Shown piece by piece: positions 25,592 to 35,603 of a stretch of 64,000 bases of DNA. Position 1 is the stretch's first letter. Each line of letters begins with the position of its first letter. The notes under the pieces were generated by a model. The model searched no databases, had not been told where the DNA came from, and was given only the letters and a program-made list of their open reading frames with translations. The position numbers and the translations under genes were made by a program. This DNA comes from Desulfovibrio litoralis DSM 11393 (lineage in GTDB: Bacteria; Desulfobacterota; Desulfovibrionia; Desulfovibrionales; Desulfovibrionaceae), in the NCBI RefSeq assembly GCF_900143255.1, contig NZ_FRDI01000008.1, positions 39,955-103,954 of the forward strand, in the 5' to 3' direction.

Positions 25592-26899
25592 TTAAGCTTG
25601 TTTTTTACGATTATCAATAACTCTGATTGCTTTTCCTTCAGAGCGGGCAATACTTTTTGGTTCGACCAAGCGTATTTTTGCCGTAACACCCAAAAATTCT
25701 TTAATACCTTTTTGAAGGCGATTAGATAAAGATTGTAAGGTACGCACTTCATCAGAGAACCCTTCTTCAGAAAGTTCTACTAAAACCTCAAGCATGTCTA
25801 AATTATTTTCACGAGAAACAACAATTTGATAATGAGGTGAAACACCCTCTGTTTCAACAATTAAGCTTTCAATTTGAGAAGGAAATACGTTAACACCACG
25901 AATAATCAACATATCATCACTACGTCCAAAAATACGTTGCATTTTAACATGCGTCCGTCCGCAAGCACAAGGCACATAGTCAAGACTGGTAATATCCCTT
26001 GTACGATAACGAATAAGTGGAATTCCCTCTTTGGTTAGAGTAGTAATAACAAGCTCACCCACGCTACCCGGAGGAAGTTGTTCGCCTGTAACAGGGTCAA
26101 TAATTTCAGGAAGCATATGGTCTTCTTGAATATGCATACCGGATTTGGCAACAGCACATTCCATAGCCACACCCGGACCCATAATTTCAGATAAACCATA
26201 AATATTTAAAGCATCTATATTAAGTTTGCTTTCTATTTCCTGACGCATTTCTTCTGTCCAAGGCTCTGCTCCAAATACCCCTATGCGTAAAGCCATATCT
26301 TTCATGTCCATGCCCATTTCTTGGCTTGTTTCATTTAGGTAAAGAGCATAAGACGGGGTAGAACATAAAACAGTAGAACCAAAATCTTTCATCAACTGAA
26401 TTTGTCTGCGAGTCGCACCGCCGGAAGCAGGAATAATAGTCGCACCAAGACGCTCTGCTCCGTAATGAGCCCCGAGTCCTCCGGTAAAAAGACCATATCC
26501 GTAAGCGTTATGAATCAAATCTCTACGTTCAACCCCTGCCATACTTAAACAACGAGCCATCATATCTGCCCAGTTATCAACATCACGTTTGGTATAACCA
26601 ACAACAGTGGCTTTACCCGTCGTTCCACTTGAGGCGTGAATGCGTACTATATTTTCTTTGGGAACCGCAAAAAGACCATAAGGAAAATTATCTCTTAAGT
26701 CCTGCTTTTCGGTAAAAGGCAGTCTTTTTAAATCGTCCAAGCTTTTAATATCAAGCGGAGTAATTCCTGCTTCATCAAATTTTTTAGTATAATGCTTTAC
26801 GTTAGCATAAACCCTTTGACAAACATTAACCAAGCGTTTTAACTGTAGTGCCTCAAGTTCCTCACGAGGCATGGTTTCTTTGTCTACATCATAGATCAT
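25592..26899 (-). CDS. paaK: Phenylacetate-CoA ligase family protein (first copy)
   Basis: The 435-aa protein is an AMP-forming acyl-CoA ligase of the PaaK type. The P-loop-like motif [16 protein letters not shown] is near residue 90, the [17 protein letters not shown] region near 230, and [13 protein letters not shown] then [20 protein letters not shown] near 305-345. The last 100 residues form the AMP-binding C-terminal domain. It would activate phenylacetate or a related aryl acid made from amino acids. GGAGA lies before the ATG. A paralogue is at 48567-49874. Confidence 0.88.
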   Translation of the reverse strand: MIYDVDKETMPREELEALQLKRLVNVCQRVYANVKHYTKKFDEAGITPLDIKSLDDLKRLPFTEKQDLRDNFPYGLFAVPKENIVRIHASSGTTGKATVVGYTKRDVDNWADMMARCLSMAGVERRDLIHNAYGYGLFTGGLGAHYGAERLGATIIPASGGATRRQIQLMKDFGSTVLCSTPSYALYLNETSQEMGMDMKDMALRIGVFGAEPWTEEMRQEIESKLNIDALNIYGLSEIMGPGVAMECAVAKSGMHIQEDHMLPEIIDPVTGEQLPPGSVGELVITTLTKEGIPLIRYRTRDITSLDYVPCACGRTHVKMQRIFGRSDDMLIIRGVNVFPSQIESLIVETEGVSPHYQIVVSRENNLDMLEVLVELSEEGFSDEVRTLQSLSNRLQKGIKEFLGVTAKIRLVEPKSIARSEGKAIRVIDNRKKQA

Positions 26900-26973
26900 G
26901 TTTTTCTCCGCAAATTTATAGTTATTTATAATTATTAAAAAGCCTTATAATTAGTTACGTTAACAAGCTATTT

Positions 26974-27204
26974 TTACAAAAAATCTTGATCAATTCCCGC
27001 TGGTCCACCGGATAACATGAGTTTTAAATAAGTTACATTATACATATCAACCGGAACTATAGGAAAAGTTTCACCGCAACTGGAACATTTTATCATCGTA
27101 GGGTTTGCAGGAGAAATCACAGGTAGTTCTTCCCTACACACAGGACAAGGATAAAAAAATAAAACTTCTACATTACTTGGTTTTATCGGTACAAACTTAG
27201 GCAT
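26974..27204 (-). CDS. Small zinc-ribbon protein
   Basis: The 76-aa protein has two CxxC pairs (CPVCREELPVISP and CSSCGETFPI), a zinc-ribbon or rubredoxin-like knuckle. Its ATG overlaps the gpmI stop by one base, so it is translationally coupled. It resembles small conserved Desulfovibrio proteins of unknown role. Nothing beyond metal binding can be supported. Confidence 0.75.
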   Translation of the reverse strand: MPKFVPIKPSNVEVLFFYPCPVCREELPVISPANPTMIKCSSCGETFPIVPVDMYNVTYLKLMLSGGPAGIDQDFL

Positions 27205-28763
27205 TAAACTTCCTCCGTCAAACTGTTTCCGTCCATCTCAGAAGGAACAGAAGCACCCCAGAGTTTTAAAATAGTAACGGCAATATCTCCGAGTTTTCCG
27301 GAGTTAACCATTTTCCTTGGCGGTAACAATTGATGATTTTTATCAAATTCCATCAAAATAAAAGGAACGGGGTTTTTAGTATGTGCGGTTTGCGGATTTC
27401 CCTCAGGGGTAAGAAGCTCTTCGATATTACCATGATCGGCGGTAATCATTAAACGTCCACCTGTTGCGGCAACGGCATCAATAATCTTTCCAAGACAAGC
27501 ATCAACCGCCTCACAAGCCTTAATTGCCGCCGGAATTATTCCCGTATGTCCAACCATATCACAATTGGCAAGGTTACAGACATAAAGACTTGCCTCGCCT
27601 TTTTCCCATTCTTTTATTAAAGAATCGGTAACTTCATAAGCACTCATCTCAGGCTTTAAGTCATAAGTCGCCACATCTCGTGGAGAATTAATTAAAATTC
27701 TTTTTTCTCCGACAAAAGGTTCTTCTTTTCCCGCATTAAAAAAGTAAGTAACGTGGGCATATTTTTCTGTTTCAGCAACTCTTAATTGCTTTAGCCCCAT
27801 TTTAGAAACAAGTTCACCCAAAGTATTATTCAAAGGCTGTTTAACAAAAGCCGCAGGTAGAGGCAAAGAAGCGTCATAAGCGGTCATTGTAGCAAGGTTT
27901 ATATTAGGGCGTGAATTTTTTAAATCAAACCCCGTAAAATTTTCAGCTTTAAAAGCCGCCGTAATTTGACGTACACGATCAGCTCTAAAGTTAAAAAAGA
28001 AAACAGCATCACCATTACTGATTTTATACTCAGGATTTAAAATACGCGGTTTTATAAATTCATCGGTTTCACCGTTAGCATAGGCTGATTTTAAAGCTTT
28101 AACAGGGTCGGAAATAAGCTCGGCTTTAGCCTCAACCAAACAATCCCAAGCTATTTGCGTCCGTTCCCAACGCTTATCTCTATCCATAGCATAATAACGC
28201 CCGATTAAACTGGCAATATGAACTTTATCTTGAAAATTATTTTGCTTAATCCAATCCAAAAGTTTTTGCATATAAACAACACCACTGGTTGGTTCAGCGT
28301 CGCGCCCGTCCATAAAACAGTCAATCAAAACTTCCAAATCTGCATTTCTGGCTATTTTGATTAAAGCAAACAAATGATCTATATGACTATGAACACCGCT
28401 ATCTGATAAAAGCCCGCAAAAATGTATGCGTTTTGAACCTTTTTTGGCGTCTTCCAACAGTTTTAAGAGAACTTCATTTTTTTCAAGCTCATGTTTTTCA
28501 ATTGCCATGTCAATTTTGGTCATATCTTGATAGACAACTCGCCCGGAACCAATATTCATATGTCCGACTTCAGAGTTGCCCATATAGCCCAAGGGTAATC
28601 CAACCGCACGCCCCGAACACTCAAGTCGAGTTTGAGCCTGATAATTCAAAACTTTTTTCATGTTCGGTACATTTGCAAGAGAGATAGCATTGCCCGAACC
28701 TGAGTCCGCAACCCCCCAACCGTCCAAAATTAATAGAATTGTAGGTATGTATTGATTATTCAC
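27204..28763 (-). CDS. gpmI: 2,3-bisphosphoglycerate-independent phosphoglycerate mutase
   Basis: The 519-aa enzyme interconverts 3- and 2-phosphoglycerate with two manganese ions. Visible motifs are ILLILDGWGVADSGSGNAIS at the start, GNSEVGHMNIGSGR carrying the catalytic serine near residue 63, DGRDAEPTS near 150, RYYAMDRDKRWER near 190 and ITADHGNIEE near 440. Length is normal (about 510). The start is GTG with AGGGAG upstream. It sits in the rsfS-gpmI-zinc ribbon-paaK-ACT run. Confidence 0.95.
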   Translation of the reverse strand: MNNQYIPTILLILDGWGVADSGSGNAISLANVPNMKKVLNYQAQTRLECSGRAVGLPLGYMGNSEVGHMNIGSGRVVYQDMTKIDMAIEKHELEKNEVLLKLLEDAKKGSKRIHFCGLLSDSGVHSHIDHLFALIKIARNADLEVLIDCFMDGRDAEPTSGVVYMQKLLDWIKQNNFQDKVHIASLIGRYYAMDRDKRWERTQIAWDCLVEAKAELISDPVKALKSAYANGETDEFIKPRILNPEYKISNGDAVFFFNFRADRVRQITAAFKAENFTGFDLKNSRPNINLATMTAYDASLPLPAAFVKQPLNNTLGELVSKMGLKQLRVAETEKYAHVTYFFNAGKEEPFVGEKRILINSPRDVATYDLKPEMSAYEVTDSLIKEWEKGEASLYVCNLANCDMVGHTGIIPAAIKACEAVDACLGKIIDAVAATGGRLMITADHGNIEELLTPEGNPQTAHTKNPVPFILMEFDKNHQLLPPRKMVNSGKLGDIAVTILKLWGASVPSEMDGNSLTEEV

Positions 28764-28819
28764 AGCTCTCCCTCATAGATAACGTTCAGCAAAAACACCT
28801 TGAACAGCAAAAAAATAAA

Positions 28820-29215
28820 CTAACCGGCTCGTTCATCACAAATAAACTCAGCATTACCCCATAAATCTTCCAAGCGGTACAACTCGCGTTCTTCAGGCTG
28901 AAAAATATTTACGATTATATCGTTTAAATCAAGTAAAATCCAAGTTCCTGATTGATACCCTTCCATACGAAAATATTCAAAACCCTCTTTACCGGCACAT
29001 TCCAATAAATAATCAGCCAAACCTTGAGCGTGGCGAATAGAGTTAGCACTAAGAATTACAATCGTTTCAAAGGCAAGGCTTTGTTTTTGGGTAACAGATT
29101 TCAGATCAATAGCCACAAGCTCTTGGGCTTTTTTTTCTCTCATCCAATCTAAAATAAATTGGGTTTTTTCAACACTGGGCAACAGGGAATATTTTTTAGG
29201 TTTTTCAATCATCAT
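28820..29215 (-). CDS. rsfS: Ribosomal silencing factor RsfS
   Basis: The 131-aa protein has the RsfS/Iojap core: ELVAIDLKSVTQKQSLAFET, ANSIRHAQGLADYLLE and a WILLDLNDIIVNIFQPEERE end with LEDLWGNAE. It binds ribosomal protein L14 and blocks subunit joining in starvation. Length is typical. Only 20 bases separate it from the nitroreductase upstream. Two adjacent ATG codons begin the frame; either may be used. Confidence 0.92.
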   Translation of the reverse strand: MMIEKPKKYSLLPSVEKTQFILDWMREKKAQELVAIDLKSVTQKQSLAFETIVILSANSIRHAQGLADYLLECAGKEGFEYFRMEGYQSGTWILLDLNDIIVNIFQPEERELYRLEDLWGNAEFICDERAG

Positions 29216-29235
29216 AATTATTTAGCTAATCTTCT

Positions 29236-29817
29236 TTATTTAAAACTTTTTAACAATATATCGTTTAAGTTGCGTTTAGGTACATAATGTACCAACGCTT
29301 CATCTCGCCAATAAGCCGTTGATCCGTCTTTTCCAAGCTCTGTGATTTTTCGCTTTTCAAGGGGGTAACCAAAAGCCATAGTCAACATTATTTCAATATT
29401 ATCCGCAAAACCAAGCTCTTTATGTAAGGCTTTTGCGTTCATTGAACTAAACATGCATGAAGCCAATCCTAAAGAACTTGCGGCTAATTGTAAAGTCTGT
29501 GCTGCTATTCCAAGGTCAATTTGAGGGTTTTTTAATATATTTTCATCGTTGGCGATAATAATATATGCCGTTGGTCTTTCCCCTTGTTTTGGACCAGCCC
29601 AATCTTTTAACATCATAGCCCACTTTAAAGAGGAAAAAATAACCGCATTTTGAGCAGGAGAAATACTAAAAGAATAGCGTAAAGACTGTTTATTCCCCGT
29701 ACAACTCACAACACGCACAGTATCTATTAAATCAACAATTTGGCTTTCGCTAACTTGTTTTGATTCGTCAAAACGCCTGCAAGTTCTGGCATCTATCACT
29801 AGTTGTTTAAAACTCAT
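29236..29817 (-). CDS. Nitroreductase-family FMN oxidoreductase
   Basis: The 193-aa protein has nitroreductase features: an N-terminal RTCRRFDESK motif for FMN phosphate binding, the IDLGIAAQTLQLAASSLGLA helix near residue 105 and MLTMAFGYPLEKR near 150. Members reduce nitro compounds, quinones or flavins as dimers using NAD(P)H. The substrate is unknown. It is the first gene of the reverse operon reaching the ACT gene. Confidence 0.85.
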   Translation of the reverse strand: MSFKQLVIDARTCRRFDESKQVSESQIVDLIDTVRVVSCTGNKQSLRYSFSISPAQNAVIFSSLKWAMMLKDWAGPKQGERPTAYIIIANDENILKNPQIDLGIAAQTLQLAASSLGLASCMFSSMNAKALHKELGFADNIEIMLTMAFGYPLEKRKITELGKDGSTAYWRDEALVHYVPKRNLNDILLKSFK

Positions 29818-29937
29818 ATATCCTTCTTTCTTTATTAATAGGCAATATAAAATAAAAAATTAAACTCTTGCAAAGAGAATACTAGCCTTTTCTCTATAAA
29901 GCAATAAGTTGGAAGAAAAATAGTATATTTTATTTGA

Positions 29938-29982
29938 AAAGACCACCGCAAAATAGAACTTTCCTATTTTACGATGGTCTTT
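29938..29982. terminator. Long terminator between acs and the nitroreductase operon
   Basis: A 19-base arm (29938-29956) pairs with 29964-29982 with two internal mismatches around a 7-base loop. T runs lie on both sides, so it can end transcription on either strand. Its natural job is termination of acs, which ends at 30006 on the reverse strand. Confidence 0.9.
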
Positions 29983-30005
29983 TTTTGAATATTTTAATAA
30001 AAAGC

Positions 30006-32018
30006 TTAACTTAAACTGCTACGTCCTGTTAGAAGTTCATGCTCTGTAACAAGAGCCTCTACAACGCTTACATCAACCAAGGTTGTTAAGTCGCCTAAAT
30101 CTTCGATATTGCCCGAAACAATCTTGCGTAAAACTCGACGCATGATTTTTCCGGAACGAGTTTTAGGAAGAGACTCTACAAACTGGATATATTCCGGTGT
30201 TGCGATTGGTCCAATCTCTTTACGCACCCATTTACGCAAATCAGATCTCATAGCATCGGTTGGCTTTTCTTCTTCTTTTAGATGAATAAAGGCATAGATT
30301 GCTTCCCCTTTAACAGAGTGAGGCATTCCGACAACAGAACTTTCGGCAACCGCAGGATGTGCATTAAACGCAGCTTCCATTTCAGCGGTGCTAAAGCGGT
30401 GTCCTGATACGTTAATAACGTCATCAAGACGTCCTTGAAGCCAAAGGTAACCATCTTGGTCTTTTTTAACTCCATCTCCGGATAAATAAAAGCCAGAGAA
30501 ACGACTAAAATAGTTTTCTTTAAACTTCGACTTATCGCCAAATACGCCTCTTAACATACCCGGCCAAGGGTTTTTAACGACAAGGTGTCCTTCTTCGTCA
30601 ACCTTAGCAGGTTTTCCGTCTTCTTTTAATACCTCAACATCAATACCGGGAAGAGGTAAACTGGCGGAACCTGGCTTAAGCGGAGTAACATAAGGAATCG
30701 GGCTGACAAGTATTCCGCCTGATTCTGTTTGCCACCAAGTATCAACAACAGGGATTTTTCCGTCTCCAACCGTATCTCTGTACCAATTCCAAGTTTTTGC
30801 ATCAATAGGTTCACCAACGCTACCGAGAATACGCAAAGAAGAACGATCATGTTTTTCAAGCCATTCATCACCATCACGGATAAGCAATCTAATAGCTGTT
30901 GGTGCAGTATAGAAAGTATTGACTCTATATTTTTCAATAATATGCCAAAAGCGATCAGGGTCAGGCCAACGAGGACCACCTTCAAACATCATGGTTGTTC
31001 CGCCAAGCAACAAAGGACCATAAACGCCATAAGTATGCCCGGTAATCCAACCAATATCAGCGGTACACCAATGAACATCTTCTTCTCTGGTATCAAAAAC
31101 TAACTGGGTAGTATGTGCGGCATAAGTCAAGTAACCACCTGTAGTATGCATAACACCTTTAGGTTTTCCCGTGCTACCACTGGTATAAAGTATAAACAAT
31201 AAATCTTCTGCGTCCATTTGTACTGCTGGTAAACGTGCGTTTAAGGAGCGATCTGACATAACATCTCGCCACCATATATCTCGGCGTTCTTTCATGGCGG
31301 TTGGCATATTTGTGCGGTTAACGACAATAACTCGACGCACACTGGGGCAATCTTTAAGAGCTTCGTCAATATTTGCCTTTAAAGGCATAACACGCCCGGC
31401 TCTAAACATACCGTCTGAAGTAATAACAACTTTTGCTTCACAGTCTTGAATACGACTTTGAGCACTAGAAGCAGAAAATCCGGCAAAAACAAGAACATGA
31501 ACCGCACCAATGCGAGAACAAGCAAGCATTGAAACGACCATCTCAGGAATCATCGGCAAATAAATAACAACCCTATCGCCTTTTCTGACTCCTAAATTTT
31601 TTAACGCACTGGCAAAACGACACACACGGTCGTATAACATCTGGTAAGTCCAAATACGTACATCATCTTCCGGATCACCTTGCCAAATTAAAGCAACTTT
31701 ATTACGCCTCGGACCATCAATATGACGATCTAAACAGTTATAAGAAGCATTAGTTTTTCCGCCGGTAAACCACTCAACATGCGGCTTGGCAAAATCCCAC
31801 TCTAAAGTTTTTTCCCAAGGTTTGAACCAGTGCAACAAGCTTTTTGCTCTTTCTCCCCAAAATTTTGCAGGGTCTTCCAACGCTTTTTGGTGTATAGCTT
31901 CGTAATCATCCATACTTTTAATTTTAAGCTTAGACAAATTCACATTAAAAGCAGAAGACTTTGCTGCAACCTTGGCTGTATTGGTTCGCTTTGTTTTTTT
32001 TACATTTTTAGTATCCAT
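30006..32018 (-). CDS. acs: Acetyl-CoA synthetase
   Basis: Starting at the third in-frame ATG gives 670 aa; AGAGGGG just before it supports this start, while 32048 would add 10 residues. The N-terminus is lysine/threonine-rich. ACS motifs follow: WTYQMLYDRVCRFAS, the P-loop YTSGSTGKPKGVMHTTGGYL, WWQTESGG, and the C-terminal RSGKIMRRVLRKI whose lysine is the usual acetylation site. It activates acetate to acetyl-CoA via acetyl-AMP. It is monocistronic, with a terminator downstream and a 388-base upstream region. Confidence 0.95.
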   Translation of the reverse strand: MDTKNVKKTKRTNTAKVAAKSSAFNVNLSKLKIKSMDDYEAIHQKALEDPAKFWGERAKSLLHWFKPWEKTLEWDFAKPHVEWFTGGKTNASYNCLDRHIDGPRRNKVALIWQGDPEDDVRIWTYQMLYDRVCRFASALKNLGVRKGDRVVIYLPMIPEMVVSMLACSRIGAVHVLVFAGFSASSAQSRIQDCEAKVVITSDGMFRAGRVMPLKANIDEALKDCPSVRRVIVVNRTNMPTAMKERRDIWWRDVMSDRSLNARLPAVQMDAEDLLFILYTSGSTGKPKGVMHTTGGYLTYAAHTTQLVFDTREEDVHWCTADIGWITGHTYGVYGPLLLGGTTMMFEGGPRWPDPDRFWHIIEKYRVNTFYTAPTAIRLLIRDGDEWLEKHDRSSLRILGSVGEPIDAKTWNWYRDTVGDGKIPVVDTWWQTESGGILVSPIPYVTPLKPGSASLPLPGIDVEVLKEDGKPAKVDEEGHLVVKNPWPGMLRGVFGDKSKFKENYFSRFSGFYLSGDGVKKDQDGYLWLQGRLDDVINVSGHRFSTAEMEAAFNAHPAVAESSVVGMPHSVKGEAIYAFIHLKEEEKPTDAMRSDLRKWVRKEIGPIATPEYIQFVESLPKTRSGKIMRRVLRKIVSGNIEDLGDLTTLVDVSVVEALVTEHELLTGRSSLS

Positions 32019-32142
32019 AGTACCCCTCTTTCCCATGTTTATGCTCATAATATTGCAAATTCATGGCTGTTTGTCTTTCTTTAAATAGAAGACGTTTACA
32101 TCGGTAAAAAACTACAAAGACCAATCAGTACTTTCTTTAGAA

Positions 32143-32178
32143 TATATATGTTCTACCTAAAAACACGGAACATATATA
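32143..32178. promoter_or_regulatory. Inverted repeat in the acs upstream region
   Basis: TATATATGTTC (32143-32153) and GAACATATATA (32168-32178) are perfect inverted copies with a 14-base spacer, about 125-160 bases before the acs start. A bound regulator would require two half-sites like these; a transcript hairpin is the alternative. The rest of 32049-32436, between argF and acs, is AT-rich and I see no gene in it. Confidence 0.4.
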
Positions 32179-32436
32179 ATTTTTAGATTTTTACTCCACC
32201 TCCAGTTTAATAAACAATATAGGATATATTTTTATCTTAACATATAAATAAGTCAAGAAACTTTACACAAAATAATAAAATAAATAATAAAACATTATAG
32301 TTAGGCAATCAATTTGTGATTTTTTATACAATCATAAATACTATTAAAATCGGTTAAGCTTATATTAAAAAAACAACAAACAAATGATAATAATTCATCA
32401 TGTTATAAGTTAGCTATATTAAAATGATTTCAAAAA

Positions 32437-33339
32437 TTACTTAGTAAAACACCACTCCAAAATCGCTTTTTGCACATGTAAGCGGTTTTCAGCCTGATCA
32501 AAAACAATCGAGTTAGGGCTTTCAAATACTTCTTCGCTTACCTCTTCGCCTCTGTGAGCAGGTAAACAGTGCATAAACTTTGCGTCTTTTTTCGCAAGAC
32601 TCATTAAACGATTATCCACACAATAACCCTTAAAAGAAAGCTCTCTCGCTTTTTGTTCATGTTCTTGCCCCATAGATGCCCAAACATCAGTATGAACATA
32701 ATCAGCGTCTTTTATTGCTTCTTCGGGTTTATCAGTTAAAAAGATTTTGGCTTTAGCTTGTTTAGCTTTTTCTAGTAAAGTAGCATCAGGCGTAAAACCT
32801 TTAGGACACGCAAGATGTAGTTCAAAATTAAATAAAATAGCTGCTTCAATCATAGAATTAGCCATATTGTTTCCGTCACCAATCCAAGCGACTTTTATTT
32901 CATCAAGCTTAGGAGTGCGTTCATACATAGTAAGCACATCACACATCACCTGACAAGGGTGTCCTTGGTCGGTTAAGGCGTTAACAACCGGAACTGAACC
33001 ATATTTAATTAGTTCTAAAATTTTATCTTCGCTAAAAGTACGCACAACCATGCCATCACAATAACGGCTCACAACTCTGGCGGTATCTTTTAAAGGTTCA
33101 GAACGCCCAAGTTGACTTTCATTAGGAGTCATAAAAATTATATCTCCGCCAAGCTGATGAATAGCCACATCAAAAGACAAACGTGTACGAGTTGAGGCTT
33201 TTTCAAAAATCATTAATATCGTTTTATTTTTTAATAAATCACTACGATAATTATTTTCTTTCATTTCTTTAGCTCTTTTGATAATATTAAGAGCCTCACT
33301 TGGGGTAAAATCTAAAATTTTTACAAAATGCTTTCTCAT
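32437..33339 (-). CDS. argF: Ornithine carbamoyltransferase
   Basis: The 300-aa enzyme forms citrulline from ornithine and carbamoyl phosphate. Diagnostic motifs are STRTRLSFD near residue 49 (carbamoyl phosphate), DQGHPCQVMCD near 130 (HPCQ), and MHCLPAHRGEEVSEEVFE near 260 (HCLP, ornithine). Length is usual for catabolic or anabolic OTC. It is divergent from the methyltransferase gene at 33477, with 137 bases between, and no other arg gene is nearby. Confidence 0.95.
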   Translation of the reverse strand: MRKHFVKILDFTPSEALNIIKRAKEMKENNYRSDLLKNKTILMIFEKASTRTRLSFDVAIHQLGGDIIFMTPNESQLGRSEPLKDTARVVSRYCDGMVVRTFSEDKILELIKYGSVPVVNALTDQGHPCQVMCDVLTMYERTPKLDEIKVAWIGDGNNMANSMIEAAILFNFELHLACPKGFTPDATLLEKAKQAKAKIFLTDKPEEAIKDADYVHTDVWASMGQEHEQKARELSFKGYCVDNRLMSLAKKDAKFMHCLPAHRGEEVSEEVFESPNSIVFDQAENRLHVQKAILEWCFTK

Positions 33340-33476
33340 TTAAGATACTCCTATTTATTCTTTAAACTCGTTATAACTCTATAAAAAATATACTAAAATA
33401 TAGATAATCATACGCTCTAGTTAACTGCTAAACTAAAATTCTATCAAAAATATATAAAAAGACAAAACAAAATATT

Positions 33477-34256
33477 ATGAATCAAAATTTAAACCTTAAA
33501 ATAACAGAAATCACAAGCGCACAAAACCCACGCTATAAACAGTGGTTAAAAATTCTTGAAAGTAAAGGAATTAAAAAATATAACGAAGCGATTATTTCAG
33601 GTCGTAGTTTTTTAAACGAAATTTTAACGGAGTTCCCTAGCCAAGTTTTAGGCATTATCACTTCAAACATTGATGAGTTAGATAATTATAATATTCCAAC
33701 AAATGCAAGCGTTTATCTTTTGCCAAATGAACTTTTTTCAAGCTTAGATATTTATGGAATTAAAGCTCCCCTACTGATTATTTCCGCCCCTGCTCCACAA
33801 CCTTGGAATGAAACACTTGCCTCAGGATTAACTCTATTTTTACCGCTTCAAAATCCAATCAATTTAGGAACTTGCATTAGAAATGCGGCAGCCTTGGGGG
33901 CAGAAGTCGTTTTATTAAAAGAAGCGGCAACTCCATATTTGCCCAAATGTTTGCGTGCCTCAGGCCCTGCTATTTTTCAGGTTAAACTTTGGGAAGGCCC
34001 TAGCATTAAAGATTTGGCTCAATATGACAAGCTCCCTATTTATGCACTTTCGCCAAACGGTATGAATTTATTTAGTTTTAACTTTTTAGAAACAATGGGC
34101 TTAGTCGCCGGCATAGAAGGCCCCGGACTAGACCAATATTGGAGCGAAAATAAACGCCTGTCTATACCCATGCAACCAAAAGTAGAATCTTTAAATACCG
34201 CTGTCGCCGTGGGCATGGCAATGGCGTGTAGGCTGGCTCATTTGAATTATAAGTAG
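33477..34256 (+). CDS. SpoU/TrmH-family RNA 2'-O-methyltransferase
   Basis: The 259-aa protein has an N-terminal substrate-binding domain (ITSAQNPRYKQWLKILESKG) and a SPOUT knot domain with PINLGTCIRNAAALGAE near 125, LRASGPAIFQV near 160, GLVAGIEGPGLD near 206 and SIPMQPKVESLNTAVAVGM near 228. This is the rRNA 2'-O-ribose methyltransferase pattern (TrmH/RlmB group). The target nucleotide cannot be told from sequence. It is transcribed divergently from argF. Confidence 0.88.
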   Translation: MNQNLNLKITEITSAQNPRYKQWLKILESKGIKKYNEAIISGRSFLNEILTEFPSQVLGIITSNIDELDNYNIPTNASVYLLPNELFSSLDIYGIKAPLLIISAPAPQPWNETLASGLTLFLPLQNPINLGTCIRNAAALGAEVVLLKEAATPYLPKCLRASGPAIFQVKLWEGPSIKDLAQYDKLPIYALSPNGMNLFSFNFLETMGLVAGIEGPGLDQYWSENKRLSIPMQPKVESLNTAVAVGMAMACRLAHLNYK

Positions 34257-34283
34257 ATTAGAGGTAAAATAAGAGAGGGAAAT

Positions 34284-34559
34284 ATGAAAAAACTAGAAAA
34301 AATCGTGAATTTAATCGAAGGGTGTAATAAAAGAAAATATTTTTCGCCAGAAGAAGTTACAGAACTAACAAATATGCTTACTCAGATAAACCCAGAAGAC
34401 ACACAAACACTACCAAAAGAAGTCTGTAATACGATTAAAGAACTTTTAAGTACGCATCTTTTTTATTCAACGTTATCCGATGGCGACCCTACTGAATTGT
34501 CTGCTGAAAAAAAACAGCACTTAGATTTAATTCTAGAAAGAATCCGGCAGACTATCTAA
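34284..34559 (+). CDS. Small helical protein of unknown function
   Basis: The 91-aa acidic protein has no recognised domain and no signal peptide. It is predicted helical throughout (KLEKIVNLIEGCNKRK; HLDLILERIRQTI). AGAGGG lies five bases before the ATG and the gene follows the methyltransferase by 27 bases, so a two-gene unit is likely. It converges on fdhD. Confidence 0.6.
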   Translation: MKKLEKIVNLIEGCNKRKYFSPEEVTELTNMLTQINPEDTQTLPKEVCNTIKELLSTHLFYSTLSDGDPTELSAEKKQHLDLILERIRQTI

Positions 34560-34587
34560 AAAGAATACAGCTATCAAACAACACTAA

Positions 34588-35397
34588 CTACTTCTGCACT
34601 AAATTTTTACTATCATTAAAAACAGTAAAACGCCCTTCTTTATCACGAGCAAAGCCAAGCAAAGTCGCTTCGGCATTTTTCGCCATCTCTACAGCCGAGC
34701 TAGTAACAGCCGAACGACTAATCAAAAAGCGAAAACCCGCCTTTAAAGCTTTTGCACACAAACTCGCCGACATTCTGGCAGAAACAAGCAGTATATAATT
34801 TGATAAATCTAACTTATTTATAGTTGCCCAACCTTTTAAGCGGTCTATGCAATTATGTCGCCCAATATCTTCGGCAAGTTTTAAAATAGTTTTTGTTTCC
34901 ACATCAAAAATAGCCGCACGATGAAAACCGCCGGTATCTTCCCAAAGACCATCAATCCCCATAAAATTACGCATAGCCTCAACCACTTCTTCGGGTTTTA
35001 TTGCTAGCTTTGTATCAACACTGATTTTTTTAGGAATACTTTCTTGAATTGTTAATTTAAAAACAGAGTGAAACAATAAACCCGCATGATTTTTTAAATC
35101 ATTAACGTCTTCTTGTTCCAGAAAAAAATATTCAAAATTGACTTGTGGTTTACTTTCTAATAAAACAGTTCCAACAGCCAAGTCTTCCAAAAAAATCGGA
35201 CAAGCCCAAAGCTCTATCGCTCCAAGCTGATGCCAAACATTATTAGACTTTTTTCCATATTTTATTAAAACAGGAACTTCTTGGCTAACCACATCTGAAA
35301 TCAACTGAAACTGATTCGCCTTCCAACGACTTAATTCTACTTGAATATTATTGTCTTGACCTTTATTATTATTTGCATATACATTAATCAAGTTCAT
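34588..35397 (-). CDS. FdhD-like protein lacking the CxxC motif
   Basis: The 269-aa protein matches the FdhD sulfurtransferase fold: CPIFLEDLAVGTVLLES near residue 65, DTGGFHRAAIFD near 155, AEDIGRHNCIDRLKGWA near 175, ILLVSARMSASLCAKALKAG and SAVTSSAVEMA near 225. FdhD passes sulfur to the molybdenum or tungsten cofactor of formate dehydrogenase. The loop between about 118 and 145, which carries CGxCG in active FdhD, has no cysteine here. The whole protein contains only three isolated cysteines. It may have another role or use a different sulfur carrier. No formate dehydrogenase gene is in the window. Confidence 0.8.
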   Translation of the reverse strand: MNLINVYANNNKGQDNNIQVELSRWKANQFQLISDVVSQEVPVLIKYGKKSNNVWHQLGAIELWACPIFLEDLAVGTVLLESKPQVNFEYFFLEQEDVNDLKNHAGLLFHSVFKLTIQESIPKKISVDTKLAIKPEEVVEAMRNFMGIDGLWEDTGGFHRAAIFDVETKTILKLAEDIGRHNCIDRLKGWATINKLDLSNYILLVSARMSASLCAKALKAGFRFLISRSAVTSSAVEMAKNAEATLLGFARDKEGRFTVFNDSKNLVQK

Positions 35398-35603
35398 TTT
35401 TTCACAACACTGCCTTATTTAAAATATAAAATGTAAACCCATAACTCTAACACAATTTATGTAATATTGCTGATATTTAAACATTATAAAGTAAAATGTT
35501 TACTTGTCAAAAAAAAAAGCATAAATTAAATTGTTCTTACTAAGGAAGCACTCTAAACGGCTCATAAAAATAAGAAATTCTTTCTGTCAATAATGTTTTA
35601 ATT

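Noticed and set aside
30626..31103. Overlapping frames inside acs on both strands
   Set aside because: The acs frame carries all expected motifs; the alternatives are shadows.
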